A stretch of DNA of 64,000 nucleotides, taken from positions 620,001 to 684,000 of the forward strand of contig NZ_JABJWY010000034.1 of the NCBI RefSeq assembly GCF_013167215.1, given 5' to 3'. Shown here piece by piece: positions 46,569-56,340 of this stretch. Every line of letters starts with the position of its first letter. The stretch's first letter is position 1. The translations under genes and the position numbers were made by a program. The notes under the pieces were generated by a model. The model searched no databases. It was not told the origin of the DNA and was given only the letters and a program-made list of their open reading frames with translations. This DNA is from Sphingobacterium prati (GTDB lineage Bacteria > Bacteroidota > Bacteroidia > Sphingobacteriales > Sphingobacteriaceae).

Positions 46569-47630
46569 ATGCTAGACTGCAACAACCGTATTGTTTTACG
46601 CTACCTAACGGAAAAGAAATTCAGATTTTTACGACATGGTCTGTTCTTAATTGGTTTGCTTATTCTTTTTGCTAATGCCAATACAAATGCACAATTTTTA
46701 GGAAATTATAAGACCTACTTCTCCCTGGCGCTTTGGACGGTTTTCGTTGCAATGTTTTATATCAATATGTACGTATTGATACCACAGTTTTTTTTCAGGG
46801 GAAAATATGAAATCTACACCGTATTGCTCATTTTGCTGGTGACAGCGAGCCTGCTTGTTGTCATGCAGATCGCAATCTATATCTTTAGCATCCATATTCC
46901 GGCAATTGAAAGGCAACGAACCAATACCATGAGTTTTGTGAGCGGTCTTTTTATCTGTGTTCCCATCATTTTGACCACCACCACGTTTAAACTTTTTAAA
47001 CGTTGGATCGAAGACAATAAACGCATTTCAGATTTAAAAAACTTGGCGCTTACAACGGAGTTAAATGCATTAAAGAACCAGATTCAGCCACATTTCTTGT
47101 TTAACATGCTCAACAATGTGAAGGCTTTGATTCGGAAAAACCCGAGTATGGCCACCGAGGTTATCATTAAACTATCCGATTTTCTGCGGTACCAACTGTA
47201 TGAAAATGATGCAGATAAAACACTCTTAAAATCCGAAATAAATTTTATTTTCAATTTTCTAAAACTTGAGGAAATACGCCGGGATAATTTAAAAACCTCA
47301 CTTTCCTGTGCAGCGGAACTCGAAAAACAAAGTATTTTTCTGCCGCCACATCTTTTTACCGCTTTTATCGAGAATGCGATTAAACATAGTGTCAATATAC
47401 ACAATGAAAATACCTTTATTGCCATTCATTTGTCACTTACCGATGGGCAACTTTGTTTTGAATGTGAAAATTCGAGCGATCCAAATTTTTCGAATACTAG
47501 TCTTAAATACGGTGGATTGGGATTAGTCAATGCCAAAAGACGACTGGATTTGCTATATGGCAATAATTACGAACTTACCATATCAAAAAAGAACCTGTTG
47601 TATCAGGTAAAATTAAAAATTCCATTATGA
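46569..47630 (+). CDS. LytS-type sensor histidine kinase, four membrane segments
   Basis: 353 residues from the ATG at 46569 (MLDCNNRIVLRYLTEKKFRF); the frame extends upstream to 46425 but that part is unlike protein and lies before the -7 box. Four transmembrane helices occupy about 20-150 (HGLFLIGLLILFANAN, YFSLALWTVFVAMFYINMYVL, YTVLLILLVTASLLVVMQIAIYI, MSFVSGLFICVPIILTTTTF), a coiled segment follows, then the phosphoacceptor box LKNQIQPHFLFNMLNNVKALI and ATP-binding FIENAIKHSV and GGLGLVNAKRRL. Its stop overlaps the next start in ATGA, so both are coupled. Confidence 0.93.
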   Translation: MLDCNNRIVLRYLTEKKFRFLRHGLFLIGLLILFANANTNAQFLGNYKTYFSLALWTVFVAMFYINMYVLIPQFFFRGKYEIYTVLLILLVTASLLVVMQIAIYIFSIHIPAIERQRTNTMSFVSGLFICVPIILTTTTFKLFKRWIEDNKRISDLKNLALTTELNALKNQIQPHFLFNMLNNVKALIRKNPSMATEVIIKLSDFLRYQLYENDADKTLLKSEINFIFNFLKLEEIRRDNLKTSLSCAAELEKQSIFLPPHLFTAFIENAIKHSVNIHNENTFIAIHLSLTDGQLCFECENSSDPNFSNTSLKYGGLGLVNAKRRLDLLYGNNYELTISKKNLLYQVKLKIPL

Positions 47631-48340
47631 ATTGTATCATTGTAGATGATGAACCCTTAGCAAGGGAAGAAATGCGAAATCTGGTCGAAGAAATTTCATC
47701 CATAGAAATCCTCGGCGAGTTTTCCAATGCCTTAGCTGCCAAGGAATATCTCGCAACTGGATCTGTTGATCTTGTTTTTCTGGACATTGAGATGCCCACC
47801 GTCAACGGACTGGATTTTGCACAGGCCTTACCGAAAGATGTCCTGGTGATACTGACGACAGCCTATGCCCAATATGCGTTGCGGGGGTTTGAGCTGGATG
47901 CGCTTGATTACCTGCTTAAACCAATAAAAAAAGATCGCCTGGCCAAGGCAATTGATAAAGCGTTTAGCTATAAAAATCTGCTCAATTTAAAAGAAAATCA
48001 AAACACCTTTGAAGATGCGAATGAAGATGCTGTATTTATCAAATCGGATCGAAAATACTATAAAATCTTATTTGGCGATATTCGATTTATTGAAGCACTC
48101 AAAGATTATGTGGTCATCTATACCCGTACCAACAAACTGATTACAGCAATGAATCTAAAAACCATTCACCAAAAACTACCGGCCCATATATTTGTTCGGG
48201 TCAGCAAATCCTATTTGATCAATTTGTCCTTTATTGATTCTTTTGACAACCATACGATATACATAGACAAGTTCGAAATCCCGATTGGCGACATCTATCG
48301 TGAACTATTTTTTAAGCAGTATACAGGCGGACTATTGTAA
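47627..48340 (+). CDS. LytTR-family response regulator
   Basis: 237 residues. Receiver: CIIVDDEPLAREEM, phospho-Asp in VFLDIEMPTVNGL, TTAYAQYALRGF and K in YLLKPIKKDRL. LytTR domain at about 130-237 (AVFIKSDRKYYKILFGDIRFIEALKDYVVIYTRTNKLITAMNLKTI, HIFVRVSKSYLINLSFIDS). Starts inside the kinase stop (ATGA), a translationally coupled pair. Targets unknown; the divergent barrel protein is the nearest candidate. Confidence 0.94.
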   Translation: MNCIIVDDEPLAREEMRNLVEEISSIEILGEFSNALAAKEYLATGSVDLVFLDIEMPTVNGLDFAQALPKDVLVILTTAYAQYALRGFELDALDYLLKPIKKDRLAKAIDKAFSYKNLLNLKENQNTFEDANEDAVFIKSDRKYYKILFGDIRFIEALKDYVVIYTRTNKLITAMNLKTIHQKLPAHIFVRVSKSYLINLSFIDSFDNHTIYIDKFEIPIGDIYRELFFKQYTGGLL

Positions 48341-48368
48341 GGTCATCTGTAAGGCGATCTGAATAGGG

Positions 48369-48608
48369 CTAAACAAGGACAAAGCGGTCCAAAAAATCAA
48401 CTTTTATACCATGTCTATGCAACAAAGCTGTCAATAGATCTACGGAACAGTCCTCTGTTTCTACCCGAAAGATGGCATCTTCATCATCCAGATCCAAGGT
48501 AGCAGACTGTATCTGCGGTAGATGGAACTTTAGCAACTGCATCAGGAAGGTCTTCTTCTCCTTTGTTCTTACAGAGCTTTTAAAAATCAATATCTGCTTC
48601 GCTTTCAT
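48369..48608 (-). CDS. Small HMA-like (ferredoxin-fold) protein
   Basis: 79 residues: KAKQILIFKSSVRTKEKKTFLMQLLKFHLPQIQ (strand-helix), SATLDLDDEDAIFRVETED (two strands), SVDLLTALLHRHGIKVDFLD (helix-strand). The beta-alpha-beta-beta-alpha-beta order resembles metal-chaperone HMA domains, with the LDLDDEDAIFRVE centre typical of them (compare DLEDCDNILRVE-type), but the CXXC loop is replaced by SSVRTK. One Cys remains elsewhere. Convergent with the second LytTR operon, whose stop is 28 bases away. Counterpart of the protein at 6896-7114. Confidence 0.72.
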   Translation of the reverse strand: MKAKQILIFKSSVRTKEKKTFLMQLLKFHLPQIQSATLDLDDEDAIFRVETEDCSVDLLTALLHRHGIKVDFLDRFVLV

Positions 48609-48854
48609 GTTATAAATTTAAAATTGCGCCCAAAATCCGATCACTTCTCAGTTTATATTCATCCGAGATTTATCACAAATTTATCATTTAAAACTGTCGC
48701 CAGTTGAGATTTTATACGAAAGCAGGCCTTTCTTATACCAACTCCCGTAATTGCTCCTGCAATCATTACCCTGCTTTTCTTTATGGGATTATCTATTTTT
48801 TTTAAGACCTTTGTTTATCTTTAATTCAATAAGCAAAAACACAAAAAAAGCGCA

Positions 48855-49619
48855 ATGTCTATTACCAACGAGAACGAATTGACCGGAATACAAAAAGCGA
48901 GTGCAGCAGTCGCCAAAACGCTTAAAGCGATGTGCGATTATGCCAAGGTAGGCATGTCAACCAAAGAATTAGATGAATATGGAGCAAAAATATTAACAGC
49001 ATATGGTGCCAAATCAGCGCCAGCGTTGACCTACAACTTTCCGGGCTGGACTTGTATCAGTGTAGACAACGAATTCTGTCACGGTGTTCCTGCTGCGGAC
49101 CGTTTATTACAGGAAGGAGATCTTATTAATATTGATGTATCGGCTGAGTTGGATGGTTTTTGGGCTGATAACGGGGCTTCTTTTGTAATCGGTCAGGATA
49201 TTCATAACCATCAGAAATTGGTAGACGCTTCAAAGGAAATACTTCAAAAAACCATAAAAAATATCCATGGTGGTGTTAAAATTGCGGACATTGGCCAGCT
49301 AATGGAAACAGAAGCAAAAAAGAGGGGTTATAAAGTGATCAAAAATCTAGGGGGGCATGGCATCGGACGAAGCTTACACGAAGACCCCGACGAGTTGCTC
49401 AATTATAAAAATAGATTTGACCAAAGGCGGTTTAAGAAAAATTCAATTGTCGCTATCGAAACCTTTATTTCCACCTCTTCCACTTATGCAACTGAATTAC
49501 ATGATGGCTGGACGATGGTTGGTGACAAAGGCGGTTACATGGCACAACATGAACACACCATTATGATTACAGATGGCGCTCCAGTGATTTTAACGGCGGA
49601 GAATGGTATTTTCAATTAG
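48855..49619 (+). CDS. map: Type I methionine aminopeptidase
   Basis: Removes N-terminal Met from nascent proteins; 254 residues, the short type Ia. Metal ligands are visible: Asp in NIDVSAELDGFWADNG (two Asp), His in LGGHGIGRSLHEDP, Glu in VAIETFIST and Glu in QHEHTIMIT; the substrate-pocket His is in DNEFCHGVP. No N-terminal extension. Not next to ribosomal genes, where the main bacterial map usually lies, so it may be a second copy. Confidence 0.95.
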   Translation: MSITNENELTGIQKASAAVAKTLKAMCDYAKVGMSTKELDEYGAKILTAYGAKSAPALTYNFPGWTCISVDNEFCHGVPAADRLLQEGDLINIDVSAELDGFWADNGASFVIGQDIHNHQKLVDASKEILQKTIKNIHGGVKIADIGQLMETEAKKRGYKVIKNLGGHGIGRSLHEDPDELLNYKNRFDQRRFKKNSIVAIETFISTSSTYATELHDGWTMVGDKGGYMAQHEHTIMITDGAPVILTAENGIFN

Positions 49620-50088
49620 GGCTATAACTATCATCGGGATTCCGTTTATCTAATTTTGCATGTAAGGTATTGTCTACGCTTACTTAAATAGAACAATAGA
49701 TAGATATAAATGTATCATTGTAACATGTAGAATACATAAAAATATAAGGGGCCTCTCTTTACGAGAAAACCCCCAAATAATATATTTTATGGCCAACTAG
49801 ATTATTTCGATAGATATTAAATAATTCCTTCCTTCTATATAAGGATACGATATGGACATTCAAAGTATTCAAGCGGGATGAACATCTGTATTTAAGTTTC
49901 TCAATTGGACTGTAAACAAAGATACATGTATTCTCCCATTTAAAAAGTGACAAAAATCACATTTCGCCAAAATTCCTTCCGATTTTAAAATGTTTTACTA
50001 TGTCTGTCGATCGGTATGCAACATGCTTTGAAAACGTTCTATTTTTAGTTTTAAGATGTTTACTTTTGATTTATAAAGTGTAAGACTA
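49620..50088. other. Long intergenic region before the AraC gene
   Basis: 470 A/T-rich bases with no supported gene. A weak hairpin GGGG-N2-TCTC / GAGA-N2-CCCC lies at about 49748-49773, a possible map terminator. A Crp/Fnr-like palindrome is at 49947-49960. Confidence 0.4.
49947..49960. promoter_or_regulatory. Putative Crp/Fnr-type operator
   Basis: GTGACAAAAATCAC, an inverted repeat GTGAC-N4-(A/G)TCAC with one mismatch, 129 bases before the AraC start. It differs by one base from the perfect site at 63064-63077 next to a Crp/Fnr gene. Confidence 0.5.
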
Positions 50089-50940
50089 TTGAAAACAATA
50101 AAGTTCCATAAAGGCGAATGTGGCGTCGAGTTTCTAATAAATGTACTCACTCAAAAAGAGACAGACTATACGCACGGCGAGACGTATCACAAAGACTTTT
50201 TTGAAATTCTATTTTTAAAAAAAGCGAAGGGGCGTTTGCGATTGAGTCAGGAAATAATCGACTTAACGGACAACAATATTATTTTTATTTCAGCCTTTCA
50301 GAAACATACTTGGGAGCTGGATCCCCTACATCTGGAATTCACGACATTGATCTTTCAGGAAGATTTTCTCAATGATTTTTTTGCAGATAAACTTTTTACC
50401 TATAGACTGCTGTATTTTTATCAATTAAACCATCCGGCTAAAATAGAGGCTGACGATGTGCATATGGCTAAATTTTGTGAGCTGCTCACGGAGATCAAAT
50501 CGGAACTTATTCAGACACAAGCAGACAGCGCACATATTATTCGCTCTTTACTTTATTATCTGTTACAGACCTTGAATCGAAAGTACGCCAGGTTAAACGG
50601 GCTTTCTTCACAAAAAGCAGAGAATAATTTTGCTTATCAATTTAAGAAGCTACTTGAACAACATATTCAACAGAAACAACGCGTTCAGGAGTATACAGCC
50701 CTGATGGGTATCAGTCGCATTACACTGAATCATGCGGTTAAAGCACAATTTAACACAACGGCAGCGCACCTGCTCAAACAACGCTTGCTAATTGAAGTGC
50801 AAGAACTACTAATACATTCAAACAAATCTATTAACGAAATTGCCTTTGAACTCAATTTTTCGGAACCTAACCACCTGATGCGCTTTTTTAAGACCCAGAC
50901 GGGCAAGACGATCAGTACATTTATAGAGGAACTGAGATAA
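50089..50940 (+). CDS. AraC-family transcriptional regulator
   Basis: 283 residues with a TTG start; no ATG is available in the N-terminal 120 residues, and KTIKFHKGECGVEFLINVL is a plausible N-terminus. A cupin-like sensor domain (about 20-150: THGETYHKDFFEILFLKKAKGRLRLSQEIIDLTDNNIIFISAFQKHTW) is followed by two HTHs (about 185-283: VQEYTALMGISRITLNHAVKAQFNTTAAHLLKQRLLIEVQELLIHSNKSINEIAFELNFSEPNHLMRFFKTQTGKT). It converges on an isochorismatase-like hydrolase. Ligand and targets unknown. Confidence 0.9.
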   Translation: MKTIKFHKGECGVEFLINVLTQKETDYTHGETYHKDFFEILFLKKAKGRLRLSQEIIDLTDNNIIFISAFQKHTWELDPLHLEFTTLIFQEDFLNDFFADKLFTYRLLYFYQLNHPAKIEADDVHMAKFCELLTEIKSELIQTQADSAHIIRSLLYYLLQTLNRKYARLNGLSSQKAENNFAYQFKKLLEQHIQQKQRVQEYTALMGISRITLNHAVKAQFNTTAAHLLKQRLLIEVQELLIHSNKSINEIAFELNFSEPNHLMRFFKTQTGKTISTFIEELR

Positions 50941-50953
50941 AATTCTCAGTTCC
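50928..50953. terminator. Hairpin spanning the AraC stop codon
   Basis: GGAACTGAGA (50928-50937) / TCTCAGTTCC (50944-50953), perfect 10 bp, loop TAAAAT containing the stop codon. No T run follows, so it may end or stabilise the transcript. Confidence 0.6.
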
Positions 50954-51006
50954 CGTTGGCCTGAATTACTGTTTACAGCTGGCTGAATTGCATTATACTA
51001 TCAGTC

Positions 51007-51570
51007 CTAAATTTCCCTTTTTTGCGCTAAATAAGTTTCTGTTGTCTGAATCTCTGCGTAGAAGAATGCCAATGCAGTAAGAAAGGCCAGTTGTACGTCA
51101 TCAGCTTTTACGGTGGCACCATTCATTTCAAGATCACGCGTTGCACAGGCATCGCCTATTACGGTACATTGAAAACCAAAATCAGCTGCAGCCCGAGTCG
51201 TTGCATCGATACACATATGCGTCATCATACCGACAATGACAAGTTCTGTAATGTGATTTGCTTTTAGGTAACCAAAAAGGTCGGTTTCCCGAAAACTGTT
51301 TGGAAAATGTTTCTGGATTACTTTTTCTTGTGATTGCGGTCGGACATTTGGGTGGATCTCGGACGCGGCTGTCCCCGCAATAAAAAATGGCATTTTCGCG
51401 GGGTCTGGAGAGATATGCTGGATATGGATAACCGGTGCTTTTTTGTCCCGAAAATGACTGATTATTTTTCCTGCATTTAAACTTGCGGCAATAGGGTTTA
51501 CAAGTTCCATTCCGCCATTTTCAAAATATTCATTTTGAATGTCTATGACAATTAATGCTGTAGTATTCAT
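51007..51570 (-). CDS. Isochorismatase-family cysteine hydrolase
   Basis: 187 residues of the nicotinamidase/isochorismatase fold. Catalytic triad: Asp in LIVIDIQNEYF, Lys in EKVIQKHFPNSFRET and Cys in IVGMMTHMCIDATTRAAADFGFQ, with the cis-peptide before Met in VGMMTHMC typical. The length and the TDLFGYLKANHITELVIVG stretch fit the YcaC/EntB-like hydrolases without a known substrate. It ends with TTETYLAQKREI. Context gives no substrate. Confidence 0.9.
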   Translation of the reverse strand: MNTTALIVIDIQNEYFENGGMELVNPIAASLNAGKIISHFRDKKAPVIHIQHISPDPAKMPFFIAGTAASEIHPNVRPQSQEKVIQKHFPNSFRETDLFGYLKANHITELVIVGMMTHMCIDATTRAAADFGFQCTVIGDACATRDLEMNGATVKADDVQLAFLTALAFFYAEIQTTETYLAQKREI

Positions 51571-51744
51571 GCGTTATATATGATTATGTTTTCGTTACTA
51601 CAAAATTAGTTTGTCAAGAATGGAAACTGCTACCAAATAAATCGTCGACACTACCATTTTGATAAGGCGAGATGTTTTAGCTATCTTAGCCGTAGGAATC
51701 GCCTTTTGAGGGTGACATTGATTCGATTAAAAGAAAGAGATATC

Positions 51745-52524
51745 GTGAAACAGATACTACACAGCAAAATATACGGAGCAGAAAACGGCGGAACGCCACT
51801 TGTGGTTATGCATGGCCTTTTTGGTATGGCGGACAACTGGGGATCGTTTGGCAGGAGTTTTGGAGAAAAAAGACAGATACATTTACTTGACCTACGTAAT
51901 CACGGTCGAAGTTTTCACAGTAATAGGATGTCGATTGAGGATATGGTCGAGGATTTAAGCGTCTATATTACTTCGATTGACTCGAAGAAAGTCCTCTTAT
52001 TAGGCCACTCTCTTGGTGGCAAGGTTGCCATGCAATTTGCTATTGATCATCCCGAACAGGTTGAAAAGCTGATTATTGCCGATATTGCTCCTAAAGCATA
52101 CCCGCCACATCACGAAGATATCTTCAACGCACTTTGTGCAGTTGATATGAATCATATGGACAATAGGAAAGATGTACAGACAAAACTCGAAACTTATCTT
52201 GATGATCCGGGGGTCATTCAATTTTTGCTAAAAAACGTGTATATCAAAGAAGACCGTAAATTAGGTTGGCGCTTCAATCTGGATGTCCTGCAGCAAAAAT
52301 ATGCGGATTTTATCACAATAAGTGTAAAAGCTGGTATTTATGCTGGTCCTACGCTATTCCTAGCGGGCGAAAAATCGCGCTACATTCTTCCGGAAGATAA
52401 AGTTAAAATCAAGGAGCAATTTCCAGATGTCAGTTTTGAAACGGTACCAAATGCCGGACACTGGGTACAAGCAGAAAACCCACAGGCATTCGACAAATTT
52501 GTTGCCGATTTTTTGGAGCAATAA
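51745..52524 (+). CDS. Alpha/beta-fold hydrolase, YbfF-like esterase
   Basis: 259 residues from the GTG at 51745 (VKQILHSKIYGAENGGTPLVV); the frame is open to a TTG at 51706, but those extra residues have no likeness to the family. Triad: Ser in LLLGHSLGGKVAM, Asp in LAGEKSRYI region and His in VPNAGHWVQAENP. HGLFGMADNWGSFGR gives the oxyanion region, and DLRNHGRS is diagnostic of the YbfF/ABHD11 group of small acyl esterases. Convergent with the photolyase. Confidence 0.9.
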   Translation: MKQILHSKIYGAENGGTPLVVMHGLFGMADNWGSFGRSFGEKRQIHLLDLRNHGRSFHSNRMSIEDMVEDLSVYITSIDSKKVLLLGHSLGGKVAMQFAIDHPEQVEKLIIADIAPKAYPPHHEDIFNALCAVDMNHMDNRKDVQTKLETYLDDPGVIQFLLKNVYIKEDRKLGWRFNLDVLQQKYADFITISVKAGIYAGPTLFLAGEKSRYILPEDKVKIKEQFPDVSFETVPNAGHWVQAENPQAFDKFVADFLEQ

Positions 52525-52597
52525 AAATCTAATCCTAAGTAGCCCAATCCGAGCTAAACAATCAGCGGTCACGGGGATTGGGTTATCACGAGATCGC

Positions 52598-53896
52598 TTA
52601 TCCCAATGCTGCCGCATAGGTCTTTAGTGCACGTTCTCTAGCAAAAGAATGCGCTACCATCTGCTCTGGATAAGCTGCACTCCCCAGTTCGGGAATCCAT
52701 TGTCTACTATATTCTTGCTTTTTATCGAATTTTTCGGCTTGAATAATTGGGTTGAATACCCTAAAATACGGCGCCGCATCACAACCGCAACCCGCTGCCC
52801 ATTGCCAATTGCCGTTATTCGCAGACAAATCATAATCATTAAGTTTTTGTGCAAAATAAGCTTCCCCCCATCGCCAATCAATCAACAAATGTTTACATAA
52901 AAAACTAGCCGCTACCATGCGTACACGATTATGCATATAACCAGTACTATTTAATTGCCGCATTCCCGCATCGACCAAAGGATAGCCCGTTTCCCCCTTA
53001 CACCAACGTTCAAATTCCGCTTCATTATTGCGCCATTGAATACCATCATATTTCTTTTTAAATGATTCGCTGACAACATTTGGAAAATGATATAAGATTT
53101 GCATAAAAAATTCACGCCAAATGAGCTCCGACAGCCATACCTCATTATGCTGTCTTGCAAAGGCGACACACTGACGAATACTAATCGTACCAAAGCGTAG
53201 GGCAATACCAAGATTCGTTGTACCAGCTAAGGCAGGATAATCACGATATTTATCGTAGTTATTAATAATATCTGCCCTTAATTGTGGCTGATGGAAAGTC
53301 AAATCTGTCTTTTTAAACCCCATTTTTTCAAGCGAAATTATTGGCGTATAAGCCTGCTGGACAAAAAGCCCATCTTTATAATCTATAGGCTGAAAATCTT
53401 TGGTCGTTAATTTTTCCCGCCACTTTTTCGCGTAAGGTGTATAAACGGTATAAGGTGTACCATCATTTTTCAGCAGTTCATTTTTATCAAAAATAACCTG
53501 ATCTTTCACTGCTTTAAACGGAATCCCTACTAGTTTAAAAAATTCAAAGATCTCTCGGTCTCTTTGGATTGCTTTAGGTTCGTAATCTCTATTACAATAG
53601 ATTTCATGAATCCTGTATTTCTCACGTAGCTCCTTATAAATTGTCAAAGGGCTTCCATAGAACGTGTTCAATGCTGCTCCAAAACCCTTTAATTCGTTGT
53701 TTATCGCCAACAGTGCCTGATGGATATAATCTACACGTCGATCTGATTCATCTTCCAATTGCTGTAAAATATCTTCATCAAATATAAAAACCGGCAGCAC
53801 AGGGAGTCCTGTTGCCAAAGCCCGAGTTAATCCTGCATTGTCTTGCAAACGAAGATCCCTACGGAACCAAAACACAACCACTTTAGTTTCTTCCAT
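52598..53896 (-). CDS. phrB: Deoxyribodipyrimidine photolyase (class I)
   Basis: Light-driven repair of cyclobutane pyrimidine dimers; 432 residues. N-terminal alpha/beta antenna domain (VVFWFRRDLRLQDNAGLTRAL) and C-terminal FAD domain with ELIWREFFMQILYHFPNV, WCKGETGYPLVDAGMRQLNSTGYMHNRVRMVAASFLCKHLLIDWRWGEAYF, LNDYDLSANNGNWQWAAGCGCDAAPYFRVFNP. The usual bacterial phrase is GTGTDAAP; here Gly-Cys-Gly-Cys replaces it. The Trp triad positions appear kept. Gene symbol rests on family; a repair-inactive cryptochrome is less likely. Confidence 0.92.
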   Translation of the reverse strand: MEETKVVVFWFRRDLRLQDNAGLTRALATGLPVLPVFIFDEDILQQLEDESDRRVDYIHQALLAINNELKGFGAALNTFYGSPLTIYKELREKYRIHEIYCNRDYEPKAIQRDREIFEFFKLVGIPFKAVKDQVIFDKNELLKNDGTPYTVYTPYAKKWREKLTTKDFQPIDYKDGLFVQQAYTPIISLEKMGFKKTDLTFHQPQLRADIINNYDKYRDYPALAGTTNLGIALRFGTISIRQCVAFARQHNEVWLSELIWREFFMQILYHFPNVVSESFKKKYDGIQWRNNEAEFERWCKGETGYPLVDAGMRQLNSTGYMHNRVRMVAASFLCKHLLIDWRWGEAYFAQKLNDYDLSANNGNWQWAAGCGCDAAPYFRVFNPIIQAEKFDKKQEYSRQWIPELGSAAYPEQMVAHSFARERALKTYAAALG

Positions 53897-54048
53897 AAAA
53901 ATAGCGGTAACTCCATCAGATACCTGCGCCTCTCATCAATTTAATTGAATAACACCAAAAACAATTTCAGAAATTAAATTAATCGGACAAAGCCAAGCCT
54001 ATAGTAACTAGCAATGTTTTCCTTCGGTTCAGCTTTGCCTTAATTCTA

Positions 54049-55104
54049 TTAGTTTTTTAAGCTTTCCATATCGATCACAAAACGATATTTCACATCACTC
54101 TTTAGCAACCTATCATACGCTTGGTTAATATCCTGCATACGTATAAGTTCTATATCTGAAGTGATGTTGTGCTTTCCGCAGAAATCCAACATTTCTTGGG
54201 TTTCTGCAATCCCACCGATCATTGATCCTGAGAAACTTTTGCGGGCAGGGATTAAGCTAAATGGGGCTACTGGAAGGGGATATTCCGGAGCTCCCACAAG
54301 CGTAAGTGACCCATCGCGTTTCAATAAGCTCAAGTAGGCGTTGATATCGTGTTGCGCAGAGACACAATCCAAAATAAAATGCAAAGTGCCGGCATTGTTT
54401 TTCATCTGTTCCTGATCTGTTGACAAAATTACTTCGTCAGCACCTAAGCGTTTGGCGTCTTCCACTTTACTTTCGGAAGTTGTTATCACAACGACATATG
54501 CCCCCATCGCTTTTGCAATTTTCACCCCCATGTGTCCCAAACCACCAATGCCCACAATACCTACTTTCTGTCCGGGACCAACGTTCCAATGCCTTAATGG
54601 TGAATAAGTTGTAATACCGGCACAAAGCAAAGGTGCAGTTGCCGCCATGTCCAAATTTTCAGGAATACGTAAAACAAAGTCCTGATCCACTACAATCCGT
54701 TCTGAGTATCCGCCAAAAGTCTGTTTGTTCAGATGTTTATCATGACCATTGTATGTTTGGATATTTCCATTCTCACAATATTGTTCCAGTCCTTCTTTGC
54801 AGCTCTCACATTCACGGCAACTGTCCACCATACAACCCACACCGGCAAGATCTCCTACTTTAAATTTAGTTACACTAGATCCCACTTTAGTAATTCGTCC
54901 TACAATCTCATGACCAGGAACATTTGGATAAACTGTTCCGCCCCATTCGTTACGTGCAGTATGCAAATCGGAGTGACAAACGCCACAATAGAGAATATCA
55001 ATCTCCACATCCGTCGCTGTTATTTCACGGCGTTGAACTTCCAGCTGTTTTAAATCGGTTGTCGGCGCTTCAGTTCCGAAAGCTTTTATTGAAAATGTGC
55101 TCAT
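54049..55104 (-). CDS. Zinc-dependent alcohol dehydrogenase (CAD/YahK-like)
   Basis: NADP-type aldehyde reductase/alcohol dehydrogenase, 351 residues. Catalytic zinc ligands Cys in YCGVCHSDLH, His-Glu in VPGHEIVGRI and a later Cys (LLCAGITTYSPL); structural zinc Cys cluster CRECESCKEGLEQYC; Rossmann GIVGIGGLGHMGVKIAKAMGA. The order and the CMVDSC before the cluster fit cinnamyl-alcohol-dehydrogenase-like YahK/YjgB enzymes with broad aldehyde range. Stands alone; an 800-base gene-poor region lies upstream. Confidence 0.92.
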   Translation of the reverse strand: MSTFSIKAFGTEAPTTDLKQLEVQRREITATDVEIDILYCGVCHSDLHTARNEWGGTVYPNVPGHEIVGRITKVGSSVTKFKVGDLAGVGCMVDSCRECESCKEGLEQYCENGNIQTYNGHDKHLNKQTFGGYSERIVVDQDFVLRIPENLDMAATAPLLCAGITTYSPLRHWNVGPGQKVGIVGIGGLGHMGVKIAKAMGAYVVVITTSESKVEDAKRLGADEVILSTDQEQMKNNAGTLHFILDCVSAQHDINAYLSLLKRDGSLTLVGAPEYPLPVAPFSLIPARKSFSGSMIGGIAETQEMLDFCGKHNITSDIELIRMQDINQAYDRLLKSDVKYRFVIDMESLKN

Positions 55105-55902
55105 ATTAAAATAAATGATCTATGTTAATTGTTATCTATTTTTAGATTATCTACGTTAGCTACAACTTGGAAAACTAATAACGTACTTCACAAGTTAAGA
55201 ATAACCCTTAATAAAAAGAAAAGTTTGGTTTGAAACATCATCATTGAAAAAATAATTTGTGGGCAATATCTATCAAAAAGTAATACCCATTTGAATACCA
55301 GCTTTCGTCCTTTGCATGAGCGATCTTTCGATACACTGAAGCATACAATTATTTATTAGGTACCATGCAAAATTATTCCCGCTTCCATATCATCATATAG
55401 GATGTCTTTCCGAAAGGTTCCAAATGAGATTGCCGGTCAATTCTAAAAACCGCAATTCTCAAAAAGACTAACCAGAGGATCACTTTGAAGCAATTCTATC
55501 CAGCATACGTTGTAAAAGGGGGACTGGGAGATTGCTTGATCATCGCATACCTCACCGGTTCTGCATCCGCAAAAACGGTGATCAGTTGTGTAGTTATGTA
55601 CTCAGGTTATTTAATTCGTCCGCAGCAGGTTGATTATTCGATTGTGTGTCGACATAATTTATAAGTTCCTTTGAGCCTACCTGATTATTATACATGTGTT
55701 GGATATGTTCTTGTCTCAATAAGAATAATATTTTCAATCCTTCTTCTGATGCAATGTAAATTTAGTTTGTAAATTCATTTTATATTATTTAAACACAAAT
55801 TTATAGACTCCTGGGCAGGTTTACCGATTCAGGTCATGAACGATAGATCAGTACAGTTAGTTTTTGAGCACATCTCTGCGTTTTTCGATGGATGCGAGAA
55901 AT
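55105..55902. other. Gene-poor region with a possible gene remnant
   Basis: About 800 bases without a convincing gene. On the plus strand from about 55484, a frame reads LKQFYPAYVVKGGLGDCLII then AYLTGSASAKTVIS and onwards to a stop near 55667: protein-like, hydrophobic in its centre, but short, with no ATG and no recognised family. It could be debris of a membrane protein. No promoter, repeat or RNA gene was recognised. Confidence 0.3.
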
Positions 55903-56196
55903 CTATTTTAGTATCTTAACGGTGATTTGATTTAACTCATCAACCAAAATCCCCTTATCTTTCAGTTCATTAAAATTGCGCGCTAATCGAACTTCTTTAT
56001 TTATATTTTCCAATGCAAGCGCCAATTCATCCAAACGTTCAATTTCCTGGTGTACCAGTAAATAACAATCAAAGTCTGAATCCAATAAAGCGGAAAACTC
56101 AGGTCGAATATTCTCATCCGTTTCTACCAATACAAGCACGTATTTTGGGGTAGATAATTTATTGCTTACCTTCCCTATTTTTGCATTTAATATCAT
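55903..56196 (-). CDS. Hypothetical 97-residue protein
   Basis: Soluble acidic protein, MILNAKIGKVSNKLSTPKYV at the start, then VLVLVETDENIRPEFSALLD, a likely helix IERLDELALALENINKEVRLARNF and NELKDKGILVDELNQITVKI. The helix/strand alternation suggests a small alpha/beta fold. No motif I recognise. It follows the TetR gene on the same strand after 144 bases and may be cotranscribed, although a G/C-rich GAGCAAATGCGCTC hairpin lies between at about 56301-56314. Confidence 0.6.
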   Translation of the reverse strand: MILNAKIGKVSNKLSTPKYVLVLVETDENIRPEFSALLDSDFDCYLLVHQEIERLDELALALENINKEVRLARNFNELKDKGILVDELNQITVKILK

Positions 56197-56340
56197 GTTA
56201 TAGCGTATTTTTCATTAGTCACTCCTATCGTTGTATCAAAAACCAATTCAACCTACATAGACATATTTTGTATTTTTGTCGAAATAAATTTTAAAAAAAA
56301 GAGCAAATGCGCTCTATTCTTAAAATAGATTCAAAATCAG

